Source of the DNA: Canibacter zhuwentaonis
Lineage (GTDB): Bacteria; Actinomycetota; Actinomycetes; Actinomycetales; Microbacteriaceae
Direction: 5' to 3'
NCBI RefSeq assembly: GCF_018531145.1
Contig: NZ_JAHDSZ010000011.1
Span: 1-62,399, forward strand
Length of the DNA stretch: 62,399 bases
Shown here: positions 45,806 through 55,719 of the stretch, piece by piece
Numbering within the stretch: the stretch's first letter is position 1
How the letters are laid out: the number at the start of each line of letters is the position of its first letter
Program-made: the position numbers and the translations under genes
The notes under the pieces: model-generated
Database searches by the model: none
Seen by the model: the letters and a program-made list of their open reading frames with translations, nothing else
Told to the model about the DNA's origin: nothing

Positions 45806-47635
45806 CTAGCTCTGCAGTGATCTCAGTAGCTCTTTTGCAGCGGTTTTCAGCGCGGCAAGGCGCGCCTGCGCCTGTTCCTGGCGGGCTGTGAGCGTGCCCT
45901 CTTTGCACAGCGTATCAATGTAAAGCTTAAGTTTCGGCTCTGTGCCGCTCGGACGGATCATAATTCGCGATCCATCGCTCAAATCGTAGCGCAACACGTT
46001 CGCGCGCATATCCGCTAACTCGTGCCGCAGCAGATCCGAGCTGGTGCTCACCGCAATACCGTCAAACTCGGCAGGGGGATTCGCTCGCAACTTCTCAACG
46101 AGCGCAGCAGCTGCCGCCTGATCGGGCAGGCGCAGGCTTATTTGCCCGCTCTCATAGTGCCCAAACAGAATGCTCGCCTCATCCAAGCGATCCCACAGGG
46201 TTTTGCCCGCGACCTTGAGTTCTGTGGCGAGTTTAACAATCGCAACTGCGGCGGAGATGCCGTCTTTATCGCCAACAACATCGGGCGACACAAGATACCC
46301 GAGCGCCTCCTCAAACCCAAATACGAGATTGGGCACGCGGGAGATCCATTTAAACCCGGAGAGCGTCTCTGCGTAGCGCATTCCGTAGTGCTCGGCAACA
46401 GCTCCCAGCGCGGGAGATGACACGATTGTGCACGCGAGCGCCCCGCCAACCTTACGGTTAGAATCCGCAGCATAGCGCTCAGCCGCCTGCCAGCCTAGTA
46501 ATAAGCCCAGCTGGTTACCCGTGAGCGCGGTGTATCCGCCACCGCGCGCGGGGAGCGCCACCGCGAGACGATCCGCATCGGGATCGTGCGCTATAATTAA
46601 CTCCGCCGCAACCTCTGCGGCTCGTGCAAACGCGAGATCCAGCGCGCCGGGCTCTTCAGGGTTGGGGAAAGTCACGGTTGAGAAAGCCGCATCTGGAGTA
46701 TTCTGCTCGGCAACCTCATACAGCGGATCAAACCCCGCCGCGTCAAATAGCCGCCTCGTGATTTCAGCCCCGACACCGTGCATTGCTGTGTAAACGGTGC
46801 GCGGTTGGTGAGACGCGGCTACTGCGTCCGAGGAGCCCGCCGCTATGCCAGTTGCGCCTGTTGTGCCAGTTGTGCTTGTAAGATTTGCGGCAATGTACTC
46901 GGTAAAAATAAAAGTGCTAAGCTCGGTAACTTTTGAGCTGCTGGGAATCTCCTGCAGTTCCCGCTCGGCTATGCGCGCAATATTGCTAGCTATTGTTTTA
47001 TCGTCGGGGGTCACGATTTGCGAGCCGTTATCGGCATCTCCGAGATATACTTTGTAGCCGTTATCGGCGGGCGGATTGTGGCTTGCCGTGATCATAATCC
47101 CTGCGGCGGCTTTGAGGTGGCGCACCGCAAAAGCGGTTACTGGCGTTGGTGCGGCGGCTGGCATTAGCAGCGCTGTTATGCCGTACCCGGCAAGGGTTTG
47201 TGCGGTATCTTGCGCAAACTGAGCGGATTTTTTACGCGCGTCGTAGCCTACAACAACTTTAATTTCGGTATCGGATATTTTGCCCTTGTGCATTCGATCC
47301 AGCAGAAATTCGGCAAAGCCTGCTGTGCTCTGCTTCACAACCACGGAGTTCATGCGCTTTGGCCCGGCCCCGATTTTGGCGCGTAATCCTGCGGTGCCAA
47401 AGCAGAGCCGCCCGGCAAATCTGTCGGCCAGCTCTGCGAGCGCCGTGGCGCGTGATGCGCTGCTGTGCTTATCGACCAGAGCAGTGTCACCCTGGGCAGC
47501 AGCCCCGCTCCGGCTCGAATTCGCCTTTGCTTGTTGCAACAGCTCTGCTAGTTCGGCTCTGGTCTCCGGGTCGTGATCACTGGCGAGCCAGGCTTGAGCT
47601 TTTTCGCAAAGTGCGGCGAATTCTGCAGGGCGCAT
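45806..47635 (-). CDS. Phosphomannomutase/phosphoglucomutase
   Basis: The start is the ATG at 47635 with AAGAAGG seven bases before it; the frame is open to 47686 but that would overlap the purine phosphorylase gene. The 609-residue protein has the phosphoserine loop TASHNPPADNGYKVY, metal site DPDADRLAV, sugar-binding GFEEALGYLV and phosphate-binding RPSGTEPKLKLY, all intact. It interconverts hexose 1- and 6-phosphates. The Thr/Gly/Ala-rich stretch TSTTGTTGATGIAAGSSD near residue 265 is a low-complexity insertion. Together with ManC it could supply GDP-mannose. Confidence 0.92.
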   Translation of the reverse strand: MRPAEFAALCEKAQAWLASDHDPETRAELAELLQQAKANSSRSGAAAQGDTALVDKHSSASRATALAELADRFAGRLCFGTAGLRAKIGAGPKRMNSVVVKQSTAGFAEFLLDRMHKGKISDTEIKVVVGYDARKKSAQFAQDTAQTLAGYGITALLMPAAAPTPVTAFAVRHLKAAAGIMITASHNPPADNGYKVYLGDADNGSQIVTPDDKTIASNIARIAERELQEIPSSSKVTELSTFIFTEYIAANLTSTTGTTGATGIAAGSSDAVAASHQPRTVYTAMHGVGAEITRRLFDAAGFDPLYEVAEQNTPDAAFSTVTFPNPEEPGALDLAFARAAEVAAELIIAHDPDADRLAVALPARGGGYTALTGNQLGLLLGWQAAERYAADSNRKVGGALACTIVSSPALGAVAEHYGMRYAETLSGFKWISRVPNLVFGFEEALGYLVSPDVVGDKDGISAAVAIVKLATELKVAGKTLWDRLDEASILFGHYESGQISLRLPDQAAAAALVEKLRANPPAEFDGIAVSTSSDLLRHELADMRANVLRYDLSDGSRIMIRPSGTEPKLKLYIDTLCKEGTLTARQEQAQARLAALKTAAKELLRSLQS

Positions 47636-47666
47636 GATTACCTTCTTGTTTAGTCGGATTAATAAG

Positions 47667-48479
47667 TTAGGGGAGTTTATGCACAACGGTCGCTAGCAGA
47701 TCCGCTAACCGCGCTGCCGCGCTTTTACCCTTCGCGATGATGGCTTCATGATCGAGCGGATCATTAGTAACTCCGGCTGCGGGGTTTGTTATTAGGGTAA
47801 GGCCCAGCACCTTCATGCCCAGCGCGCGCGCTGCAATGGCCTCCACCGCGGTGGACATACCAACGGCATCCGCGCCAATAGCCCGCAGGTATTTGATTTC
47901 TGCCGGGGTCTCGAAGTGCGGTCCGGGTACCTGCGCGTACACGCCCTCTTTCAGCTCGGGATGCACCTGTTTTGCAATTGCGCGCAATTCGGCGCTGTAA
48001 AGATCGGTTAAATCAACAAAGTTCGCGCCCTTTAGCGGGCTGCGAGCAGTGAGATTAATGTGGTCTTTAATGAGCACCGCCTCGCCAACACCGTAGTCGA
48101 AGTTCACTCCGCCCGCGCCGTTTGTGAGCACAATCGTGCGCGCTCCCGCTGCGTGCGCCGTGCGCACACTATGCACGGTCGCATCGATTTCGCGTCCCTC
48201 GTACAGGTGGGTGCGCGCGCCGATAATTAAGATCTTGCGACCGTCGGGTATTTCCAGAGCGGATAGTTCGCCGCTGTGCCCGATAACCTGGCTGAGAGTG
48301 AAGCCGGGAATCTGATCCGCGCTAACCTCCGCGATTTTCGTGCCGAGTAAGAGAGCTGCCTGCCCCCAGCCGGAGCCGAGCGTGAGCGCAATATCAAAGC
48401 GTGCAACGCCGGTTGCCGCTGTCAAGGCTTGTGCGGCTCGCTGCGCAAGAGCCAGCGGATCATTATTGTTATCAGCCAT
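47667..48479 (-). CDS. punA: Purine nucleoside phosphorylase, trimeric type
   Basis: This 270-residue enzyme splits purine nucleosides with phosphate. Features are LTLGSGWGQAALLLG near residue 32, GARTHLYEGREID, the purine pocket VPGPHFETPAEIKYLRAIGADAVGMSTAVE (in overlapping parts, about 185-215) and the N243-like Asn in ITNPAAG. It lies just upstream of the phosphohexomutase gene, 31 bases apart, a common actinobacterial pair linking ribose-1-phosphate release to a mutase. Confidence 0.95.
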   Translation of the reverse strand: MADNNNDPLALAQRAAQALTAATGVARFDIALTLGSGWGQAALLLGTKIAEVSADQIPGFTLSQVIGHSGELSALEIPDGRKILIIGARTHLYEGREIDATVHSVRTAHAAGARTIVLTNGAGGVNFDYGVGEAVLIKDHINLTARSPLKGANFVDLTDLYSAELRAIAKQVHPELKEGVYAQVPGPHFETPAEIKYLRAIGADAVGMSTAVEAIAARALGMKVLGLTLITNPAAGVTNDPLDHEAIIAKGKSAAARLADLLATVVHKLP

Positions 48480-48526
48480 ACTTCTAAGAATATGAGCTAA
48501 AACTTAGCGCACCTTGAAAATGTGAA

Positions 48527-48925
48527 TTAGTCACTCGAGTTTGGCGCTGACTCGACAGCTGCATTTTCGCCAGACTCGCCATCGGTGTTTTCCAGCTTCA
48601 GCTGCGCGACCTGTTTGACGGTTTCTTTATACTGCCGTAGCTGCTCATCCCACGACACCCACTCGGGAGCGACCAGGGATTCCCTGCCAGTGAGCAGTGA
48701 CAACTCGGTTACGGTTACGGGTTCGGCAGGGTCGAGCTGGGTGAGGGTTATTACCCAGTTCCAGCCGGTGTAAGCCTCGCGTTTGCACTTAAACAAAAAG
48801 GTTAAGCTGTGCTCTGACTCTTCTTGCACAGAAACTAGCCTGCCGATTTCCGTTGGCTCAGCAACTTTGAGCAGCTCTTCTTTGGCGCGCTTGCGTAGCG
48901 CCTTCTCGTGTATGTCTTTATACAT
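48527..48925 (-). CDS. Short DUF3027 family protein
   Basis: This 132-residue protein contains the DUF3027 hallmark: GWNWVITLTQLDPAEPVTVTELSLL followed by APEWVSWDEQLRQY (split here in two). Family members I recall are clearly longer, with an extra C-terminal part, so this may be a minimal form. It overlaps the cold-shock gene by eight bases, the usual neighbour in actinobacteria, which suggests a shared job. Function unknown. Confidence 0.72.
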   Translation of the reverse strand: MYKDIHEKALRKRAKEELLKVAEPTEIGRLVSVQEESEHSLTFLFKCKREAYTGWNWVITLTQLDPAEPVTVTELSLLTGRESLVAPEWVSWDEQLRQYKETVKQVAQLKLENTDGESGENAAVESAPNSSD

Positions 48926-49295
48926 CTAGCTCACCCGCAACGTGACGCAACATCTGGGCTACTTTGCGAGCCTTGGCGCGCTCGGGATGTTTGCCGCGCT
49001 TGAGATCCTCGCCGACTAGATCGAGTAGTTTCACGAGATCTTCAACAATAACTGCCATTTCATCAGCCTTTTTGCGTTTTTTGTGAACGGTGGCAACGGG
49101 TTCAAGTACGCTCAGTGAGAGCGCCTGTGGTCCTTTACGACCATCAGCCACAGAATACTCTACTTTGACGCCGGCTGCTAGTTCCTGCCCCTCGTCCAGT
49201 ATCGACGCATGCACATAAACTTCTTTCCCATCAGCCCCGCTGATGAACCCGAACCCTTTTTCTGTGTCAAAAAAACGAATTTTGCCAATAGGCAT
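48918..49295 (-). CDS. Cold-shock domain protein with C-terminal extension
   Basis: Residues 1-65 form a cold-shock domain with RNP motifs GFGFISG and VYVHASI. Residues 70-125 form a charged helical extension (KKRKKADEMAVIVEDLVKLL). The 125-residue form with this tail is typical of actinobacteria next to a DUF3027 gene. It binds single-stranded nucleic acid; the tail is of unknown role. The divergent gap at 49296-49377 holds TATATAAT-like elements that could serve both directions. Confidence 0.88.
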   Translation of the reverse strand: MPIGKIRFFDTEKGFGFISGADGKEVYVHASILDEGQELAAGVKVEYSVADGRKGPQALSLSVLEPVATVHKKRKKADEMAVIVEDLVKLLDLVGEDLKRGKHPERAKARKVAQMLRHVAGELDV

Positions 49296-49377
49296 ATTTA
49301 CCCCAAAAAATCTTGTCTAAAATATATAATCCAGTTTAGCTATTTTAACGTTGGTCACTGTGAGATAGGCTAAATAT

Positions 49378-49662
49378 GTGAATGAAAATAATTTTACTCC
49401 CTCACAGGGCAGCTCGCGCGCAGATGAGTTCCCGAAATTCGACAGAGTTTTGGTGTATATAGCGGTTGCGAGCATTGCGCTGTCTATTCTGTCATATTTT
49501 GTGACTCTGATAACGGCTGCTATTGTCGGGCGTGACGTGCTCGTGGCCGCGGGGATGCAAAATATTGCCCTGCTCGCTTATGTGGGGCTGCCGTTGGGAT
49601 TCTTTTTAATCTTTGTGCTTTTGTTTAGGGTGCAGCGCCGTCGCGCGCGCAGTCGCAAGTAG
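49378..49662 (+). CDS. Small two-helix membrane protein
   Basis: A GTG start gives 94 residues: a polar N-terminus, two membrane helices (about 25-50 and 62-85) and a basic tail VQRRRARSRK. Similar small proteins lie between cold-shock and helicase-associated genes in this group. No function is known. It ends nine bases before the next gene. Confidence 0.75.
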   Translation: MNENNFTPSQGSSRADEFPKFDRVLVYIAVASIALSILSYFVTLITAAIVGRDVLVAAGMQNIALLAYVGLPLGFFLIFVLLFRVQRRRARSRK

Positions 49663-49671
49663 GAGGTCGCG

Positions 49672-51189
49672 ATGAAACACCATGACGTTTTGAGCCTCGC
49701 GCTGGCGCTCAGCAGGATGAGCGAGGCTGAGTTGGTGACGTTGTTCAGGCTGCGCAGCTGCGAGGGCGGCGACTACATTGAGAGCGCCCGGCTGCTGCTT
49801 AATAAAACCAACATCGTGAGATCATGCACGCTAATTTCTGATAGCGAAGCAGAGGCGCTGCTGCGGTTGGGCAACGGCGAAGCTGCCACTGTGACCGCGG
49901 CGGATCTGCCGCTCGCGCGGCTGCTCGCGCTTGTCGGGCTGACCACAGATGGCGATCTCGCGCCGCTTGCAGACGTGACAAGGGCGCTGGCGGTAAAAGA
50001 GCGTCTGGCGAGCTCCGGGGGTGGCGCGTCTAAAAACATCGGCGAAATCATGCTGGAAATCATAAACGGTTCGCTGCAAAGCTCCGTGCCTCCAGCGCCC
50101 GAGTGGTGGAATCACGCCCTCACGCGCGCCGGTGTGGTTGTTAACGCTGCGCATTTCCTGCTGCATCAGTGGCAAAATATCCACGTTCCAGACCGGTTCA
50201 CCGCGCAAATGCGCAAGGAGCTGGCGGCGCAATTGCGGATCGGCAATGACGATGTGCGGCAGAGCGTGGCGATCGCAAAAACCGTCGGGCTGCTCGACAG
50301 CGAAGCGCGGTTGTTCGCCTATTTGGAGCTTGATCACGCCGAGCGGTGGTTCGTGCTGAGTCGTGCTGCGCTCGCATCCATGCCGCTAAAAACCCTGGTT
50401 AAGCTGCTGCGGGGCGAGCCAACTATTGAATTGGAGCTGGCGCGGTTGCACAGTCTGGAAGATCTCGGTATTACTGCGGACGGTCAGTTCACCGAGCTTG
50501 GCGCGTTGGTGCTGCGCGGCGCGCGGCAAGAAGCGGTGTCACAGGTTGCGCAGTGCCTGCCGGAAGCTGGCGAGCAGTTTATTGTGCAGCCAGATTTCAG
50601 TGTGATTGCGCCCTCGGTGCTTAACGGTGCTGCCGAAACGCTGCTGATGCGCGTTGGTGCGCCCCGCCAGCTGGGTGTTGCGAGCGTTTACGAGATTACC
50701 GAGCAGACGCTGTCGCGTGCTGTTGCGAACGGGCTGTCCCTGGAGAAAATCAGGGCGGAGCTTGCCGCGCGCAGCACCAGCGAGCTGCCGCAGGCGCTCG
50801 AGTTCACGCTCACAGAGCTTGCCGATAAGCTTACAAGCGTTGTAAAACCGGTGCGGGTAACGCGCTCCCGTAGTGCAGAACCCGAGGTGCTTGAGGATGA
50901 CCTGGAAACTCCCGTGAATTTTGCTGACACGCTAGACTATGCACGAGCCGCGGCGCACGCGAGTGAGCTGCTGCGCACGCGGGCGAGCGGATCCGCTGTA
51001 ATACAGCTGCGATTGCAGCTTGCACTGGCAGAGCAGGGCGTTGTTACCATGCGGATCAAACACTCGAGCGGGGAGCGAGAGCTGCGGGCGCAGGTGCGGG
51101 GGCTGGCGCAAAATTGGGTGCGCGCTTTGAACGTTAGCACTGATTCTGAGGTTACACTGCCGCTTGCTGCGGTGCTGGAGGTGTTGTAG
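49672..51189 (+). CDS. Helicase-associated protein partnered with XPB
   Basis: This 505-residue protein has no ATPase motifs of its own. Its middle and C-terminal parts (QFIVQPDFSVIAPSVL near 305, and GVASVYEITEQTLSRAVANG) match the helicase-associated domain proteins located next to ercc3/XPB genes in actinobacteria. It probably supports the helicase encoded next. It is shorter than the mycobacterial counterpart as I recall it. Confidence 0.8.
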   Translation: MKHHDVLSLALALSRMSEAELVTLFRLRSCEGGDYIESARLLLNKTNIVRSCTLISDSEAEALLRLGNGEAATVTAADLPLARLLALVGLTTDGDLAPLADVTRALAVKERLASSGGGASKNIGEIMLEIINGSLQSSVPPAPEWWNHALTRAGVVVNAAHFLLHQWQNIHVPDRFTAQMRKELAAQLRIGNDDVRQSVAIAKTVGLLDSEARLFAYLELDHAERWFVLSRAALASMPLKTLVKLLRGEPTIELELARLHSLEDLGITADGQFTELGALVLRGARQEAVSQVAQCLPEAGEQFIVQPDFSVIAPSVLNGAAETLLMRVGAPRQLGVASVYEITEQTLSRAVANGLSLEKIRAELAARSTSELPQALEFTLTELADKLTSVVKPVRVTRSRSAEPEVLEDDLETPVNFADTLDYARAAAHASELLRTRASGSAVIQLRLQLALAEQGVVTMRIKHSSGERELRAQVRGLAQNWVRALNVSTDSEVTLPLAAVLEVL

Positions 51190-51352
51190 TTCGGGGCGGT
51201 GCGTTGCTGTGTAGCGCGGCTGGCCGGCGCGTATGGCGGCTAGTACCTGCCAGGTGTGATGGTGTCGCGTCGCTGCGCGGTGAGATTATTAGCGCAGCCG
51301 ATTCGCCGCGTCGTCTCGAGATATCTCAGAGCTGCCCTGTATGCTTGATAGA

Positions 51353-53077
51353 ATGATTCCTGGGCCGTTAATTGTGCAGAGTGACCAGTCTCTGCTGCTT
51401 GAAACATACCACCCAGATTACAACGACACCCGTCAAGCAATAGCGGTTTTTGCTGAGCTGGAGCGCGCTCCCGAGCATATTCACACCTACCGCCTCACAA
51501 ATCTGGGGCTGTGGAATGCCCGCGCGGTCGGTTACAGCGCAGCGGAAATTATTGACACGCTCAATAAGTATGCGAAGTTTGCGGTACCGCAAAATGTTGT
51601 GGCGCATATTGCTGACACGATTGGGCGCTATGGCAGGCTTGAAATTATTCGTGAGCCGCGGATGGATTCTGGTCTGGGGACAGCTGTTAAGCCGCTAGCA
51701 GATTTCGATACGCGGGCAGATTCCACGTCGGGGCGTCTGATTCTGCGCGGCGACAGCGAGAACGTGCTGCGCGAGGTTGTGGGCGCAAAAAAAGTTGCTG
51801 AGCTGTTGGGCGAGCAGCTGGATGGTCGCAGCTATGTTGTCGCCGAGTATGCGCGTGGCGAGCTAAAACAGCAGCTTTTAAAACGCGGTATGCCCGCAAT
51901 AGACAGCGCGGGTTTTAGACCCGGCGATCCGTTCCCGGTGGCGCTTGATGAGCACGCGGGTACCCCGCAGCAGTGGCAGCTGCGCGATTATCAGCGTGCG
52001 GCGGTCACAGCCTTCAGAGACGGCGGGTCATCGGGCGTAATCGTGCTGCCGTGTGGTTCGGGTAAAACGGTTGTGGGGGCAGCTGTGATGGCGGAGTTTC
52101 AGGTTAAAACGCTGATTCTTGTGACCAACATTGTTGCCGCCAGGCAGTGGCGTGACGAGCTGTTGCGCCGCACAAGCCTGCGCCCGGAGGATATTGGCGA
52201 ATATTCCGCGCAGGTGAAAGAGATAAAACCCGTCACAATCGCGAGCTATCAGATTTTAACGAGCAGGCGCTCGGGTAAATACGCGCACCTTTCCCTGCTT
52301 GACGCGCAGGATTGGGGCATGGTTATTTACGACGAGGTGCACCTGCTGCCTGCGCCGGTTTTTAAGCTCACAGCGGAGCTGCAGGCGCGCCGCAGGCTCG
52401 GGCTCACAGCAACCCTGGTGCGCGAAGACGGGCTAGAGGGCGAGGTTTTCACCCTGATTGGCCCAAAACGCTACGAGGCTCTCTGGAAAGATCTTGAAGC
52501 TACCGGTGCGATTTCAGCTGCTAAATGTTTCGAGGTGCGCACAGCACTTACCGAGGCGGAGCGGTCGCAGTATTCCTGCGCGGAGGATCGCGAAAAATAT
52601 CGCATTGCGGCGTGCAGCAGCGGGAAAATAAAGCTCACAAAAGATATTTTGGCGCACTATCCTAAGCGGCAGAAACTCGTTATCGGGCAGTATTTAGCGC
52701 AGCTTGACGAGATTAGTTGCGCGCTGCAAGCCCCGCTCGTAACGGGCAAAACGCCCATTGCCGAACGCGAGCGGTTGCTGCATGATTTCCGCGCGGGCAT
52801 TATTGATACCCTGGTGGTTTCTAAGGTTGCAAATTTTTCGGTGGATTTGCCCGAGGCGAGCGTGGCGGTGCAGGTTTCGGGTAGCTACGGCTCGCGGCAG
52901 GAGGAGGCGCAGCGGCTGGGCAGGCTGCTGCGGCCTAAATCCGAGGCGATTGAGGCGAAGTTTTACGCGCTTGTTGCGGCGGATACGGTAGATCAGGAGT
53001 TCGCACAGCACCGGCAGCGGTTTCTAGCCGAGCAGGGCTACTCTTATGCGATTCAAAAAGCGGCGGATTACTGCTAG
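51353..53077 (+). CDS. XPB/Ercc3-type DNA repair helicase
   Basis: This superfamily 2 helicase has N-terminal GPLIVQSDQSLLLETYHP, Walker A VLPCGSGKTVV near 240, DEVH box IYDEVHLLPAP, motif III GLTATLVREDG, and motif VI QRLGRLLRP. The ATG at 51353 gives 574 residues; one at 51341 adds MLDR and is also possible. Bacterial XPB unwinds DNA 3' to 5' and is linked to repair. The 151 bases before it hold no gene. Confidence 0.93.
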   Translation: MIPGPLIVQSDQSLLLETYHPDYNDTRQAIAVFAELERAPEHIHTYRLTNLGLWNARAVGYSAAEIIDTLNKYAKFAVPQNVVAHIADTIGRYGRLEIIREPRMDSGLGTAVKPLADFDTRADSTSGRLILRGDSENVLREVVGAKKVAELLGEQLDGRSYVVAEYARGELKQQLLKRGMPAIDSAGFRPGDPFPVALDEHAGTPQQWQLRDYQRAAVTAFRDGGSSGVIVLPCGSGKTVVGAAVMAEFQVKTLILVTNIVAARQWRDELLRRTSLRPEDIGEYSAQVKEIKPVTIASYQILTSRRSGKYAHLSLLDAQDWGMVIYDEVHLLPAPVFKLTAELQARRRLGLTATLVREDGLEGEVFTLIGPKRYEALWKDLEATGAISAAKCFEVRTALTEAERSQYSCAEDREKYRIAACSSGKIKLTKDILAHYPKRQKLVIGQYLAQLDEISCALQAPLVTGKTPIAERERLLHDFRAGIIDTLVVSKVANFSVDLPEASVAVQVSGSYGSRQEEAQRLGRLLRPKSEAIEAKFYALVAADTVDQEFAQHRQRFLAEQGYSYAIQKAADYC

Positions 53078-53104
53078 CGCCTGCCCAGGGGCTTACTACT
53101 CCCT

Positions 53105-53212
53105 GAAAACACCAGCTGGCGATTGTTGCTAGCGTCCTCGCTAGTCTGCTGTGACCGAGCGGGGCAGTGGCGAGCGCCCGGCGCATCCGCCGCCTCTTCG
53201 AAAACACCAGCT
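53105..53212. repeat. Pair of 13-base direct repeats
   Basis: GAAAACACCAGCT occurs at 53105-53117 and 53200-53212, in the gap between the XPB gene and the next regulator. Between them lies an inverted repeat CTAGCG-N4-CGCTAG. Meaning unknown. Confidence 0.6.
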
Positions 53213-53251
53213 TCCAGCAAAGTCATAGAAATATACTCCAAAATGTAAGTT

Positions 53252-53953
53252 ATGAACCAGCAAAATAAAGGTCCGCGTATTCTAATTGTTGATGACGAGC
53301 CCAATATTCGGGAGCTCCTAATGACAACCCTGCGACACGCCGGATTTGGTGTGCGGGGCGTTTCTAACGGCGCACAGACAATATCCGCTGTGCTTGAAGA
53401 AGAGCCAGATATGATTCTGCTCGATATTATGCTGCCGGATATGAACGGCTTCAGCGTCACAGAGCGCCTGCGTGAAGCCGGTTACACCGCACCTATCCTG
53501 TTTCTAACGGCTAAAGATGACACCGAAGATAAAATCAAGGGTTTGAGCATAGGCGGTGACGATTACGTCACAAAACCGTTTAGCCTTGACGAGATTATCG
53601 CGCGAATCAAAGCAATTTTGCGTCGCACGACCCCAGAAGAAGAGACTATGGCGCTCTCAATTGGCCCGATTACAATGGATCAGGATACTCACGAAGTGCA
53701 GGTCGGTGAAGCGCGGATCGAGCTGAGCCCAACAGAGTATAAACTGCTGCGCTATCTAATGCAGAACCCAAACAGGGTGCTCTCTAAAACGCAGATCCTG
53801 GATCACGTTTGGGAGTACGATTTTAACGGCGACGCGGGAATTGTTGAGTCTTACATTTCATATCTGCGGCGCAAGCTCGATCCGCTCACCCAAGAGCCGC
53901 TAATTCACACGAAGCGCGGTTTTGGCTATATGCTAAAAATTGATAACCTCTAG
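53252..53953 (+). CDS. OmpR-family response regulator (TrcR-like)
   Basis: This 233-residue regulator has acidic pocket DDE near 14-16, phosphoacceptor D58 in LLDIMLPD, switch residue FLTAKDD and Lys in VTKPFS. The C-terminal winged helix contains LDHVWEYDFNGDAGIVESYI and SYLRRKLDPL, close to TrcR/PrrA-type proteins of actinobacteria. The partner kinase gene follows by 75 bases. Targets unknown. Confidence 0.92.
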   Translation: MNQQNKGPRILIVDDEPNIRELLMTTLRHAGFGVRGVSNGAQTISAVLEEEPDMILLDIMLPDMNGFSVTERLREAGYTAPILFLTAKDDTEDKIKGLSIGGDDYVTKPFSLDEIIARIKAILRRTTPEEETMALSIGPITMDQDTHEVQVGEARIELSPTEYKLLRYLMQNPNRVLSKTQILDHVWEYDFNGDAGIVESYISYLRRKLDPLTQEPLIHTKRGFGYMLKIDNL

Positions 53954-54028
53954 GTGTTATAAGTGTAGTTTTAGATTTTGCACCGCGACGCCGCAGGGCT
54001 TGCCGCGCACGGTGTACGAGGTTAACTA

Positions 54029-55645
54029 ATGGCAAAACGGGGCACTCTGATGCAGCGCTGGGCGAACGTTTCGCTGCGCAGCAAAATAACCGGTGTGACG
54101 GTGCTGATTCTGCTGTTTGGCCTGGCGGTTGCCGGGTTTGGCACAACTTCGGTTTTGCGCCCCACGCTGTACGGTAATCAGGATCGTGACCTGTTGAGTA
54201 TTCAAGCGGATCCGACCAGTGCCCTGCAGCCGGGCGCTACCGCAGGCGCGTTCACCCGCGCCGATGTTATTTACGCGCCAACGAACAACTACGTTGCGCT
54301 TTTTGATAGCGCGGGTAATTTTCTCTACGATAACAGCTATAAGCAAGCCGAGCAGGGCGCGCGCGGGCTGCAGATTGCTCGCCTGCAGGTTGATGAAATA
54401 GCTAGCAACCCGCCGAACACGATTTTCAATGTTAGAGCAAGAGACGGCAGCGACTGGCGCGCCGTCATTTCACCGATTCGAGACAGTTCAAGCGGCGCGA
54501 TTACCGCGTACCTCGTGTTCGCCTCGTCAACCAGGGTTATTGACGCGGTAATTGTGTCGTACCTCACAATTTTCACGGGGTTTGGAATAGCGGTGATTCT
54601 GCTGGGCGCGGCCCTCACAAGGGTGCTTGTAACAACCACTCTGGAGCCACTGAGCGAGGTTGAGCGCACCGCGCGCGAGATCGCCCGGGGTGATTTTTCA
54701 AAGCGGATTCATGTTATCACTCCAAATACCGAGCTGGGGCACGTGGGCGCGTCGCTGAACGTGATGCTCGACCAGATTGATAAATCTTTCAAGGATCGTG
54801 CCACGATAATCGACAATATGCGCCGTTTTGTTGGCGATGCCGGTCACGAGCTGCGCACCCCGCTGGCTTCTGTGCGCGGCTACGCTGAAATGTATCGCAT
54901 GGGAATTTTGAAAGAAGACGAGGCTGTGAAGCAGGCAATGGATCGCATTGAGAAAGAGGCGATCCGTATGACCTCGCTGGTTGAAGACCTGCTCTCGCTG
55001 GCGCGGCTTGATTCGAGCCGCGCGCTCGATCTGGTGCCGCTCGATTTGAACGCGCTCGCGCAGGACGCGGTGCTTGACGCGGGCGCGCAGGATCCAGCGC
55101 GCGAGTTTAAAGCGATAATCAGCCCTGACTCACCGATGGCGCTCGGTGATGAGCATAAGGTGCGCCAGGTTATGACCAATCTGCTGGGTAATGCGATCAG
55201 GCACACGGAGCCGCAGAGCGATATTGAGCTTGTGGTGATCTCGCTGCCGCACTGCGCGCGCTTTGAGATCCGTGACCATGGTGAGGGTGTGCCCGAGCAG
55301 ATCCGCGATAAAATATTTGAGCGTTTTTGGCGGGCGGATACTTCCCGCAACCGTGAAACAGGCGGCAGCGGATTGGGTCTGGCGATTGTGGCGTCGATTG
55401 TGAAGGCTCACAATGGTCGGGTTAGTTGCGTTGAGACCCCCGGGGGTGGTGCGACCTTTCGCGTTGATCTGCCGGCTGTTGAGAGCAAAGAAACAGCACA
55501 GCACAGCGCGGCGAAAGTGTTTGAGCTTGAAGATAAGGCTAAGGTTGATAGCCCGCGTGCGCGACGTAAGGCCGAGCGGAAAGCGCGTAAAGTCACCGCG
55601 CAGGAAGAGAAGCTGCAGCAAAAACAACAGTGCAAGCAGCTGTAA
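54029..55645 (+). CDS. Sensor histidine kinase (TrcS-like)
   Basis: This 538-residue kinase has helices at about 22-45 and 180-205, an external sensor between them, HAMP, the His box FVGDAGHELRTPLASVRGY near 275, N-box QVMTNLLGNAIRHTE, and G-boxes DHGEGVPEQ and GGSGLGLAIVAS. A Lys/Arg/Gln-rich tail ends the protein. It forms the second two-component system of the window with the regulator directly upstream. Confidence 0.93.
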   Translation: MAKRGTLMQRWANVSLRSKITGVTVLILLFGLAVAGFGTTSVLRPTLYGNQDRDLLSIQADPTSALQPGATAGAFTRADVIYAPTNNYVALFDSAGNFLYDNSYKQAEQGARGLQIARLQVDEIASNPPNTIFNVRARDGSDWRAVISPIRDSSSGAITAYLVFASSTRVIDAVIVSYLTIFTGFGIAVILLGAALTRVLVTTTLEPLSEVERTAREIARGDFSKRIHVITPNTELGHVGASLNVMLDQIDKSFKDRATIIDNMRRFVGDAGHELRTPLASVRGYAEMYRMGILKEDEAVKQAMDRIEKEAIRMTSLVEDLLSLARLDSSRALDLVPLDLNALAQDAVLDAGAQDPAREFKAIISPDSPMALGDEHKVRQVMTNLLGNAIRHTEPQSDIELVVISLPHCARFEIRDHGEGVPEQIRDKIFERFWRADTSRNRETGGSGLGLAIVASIVKAHNGRVSCVETPGGGATFRVDLPAVESKETAQHSAAKVFELEDKAKVDSPRARRKAERKARKVTAQEEKLQQKQQCKQL

Positions 55646-55719
55646 GCTGCTGTTTTCATAGAAGCGCGCTAGAATTGAACTATTAGTTTTAATTATAGTT
55701 TGAGAGGACAGTATGCACT

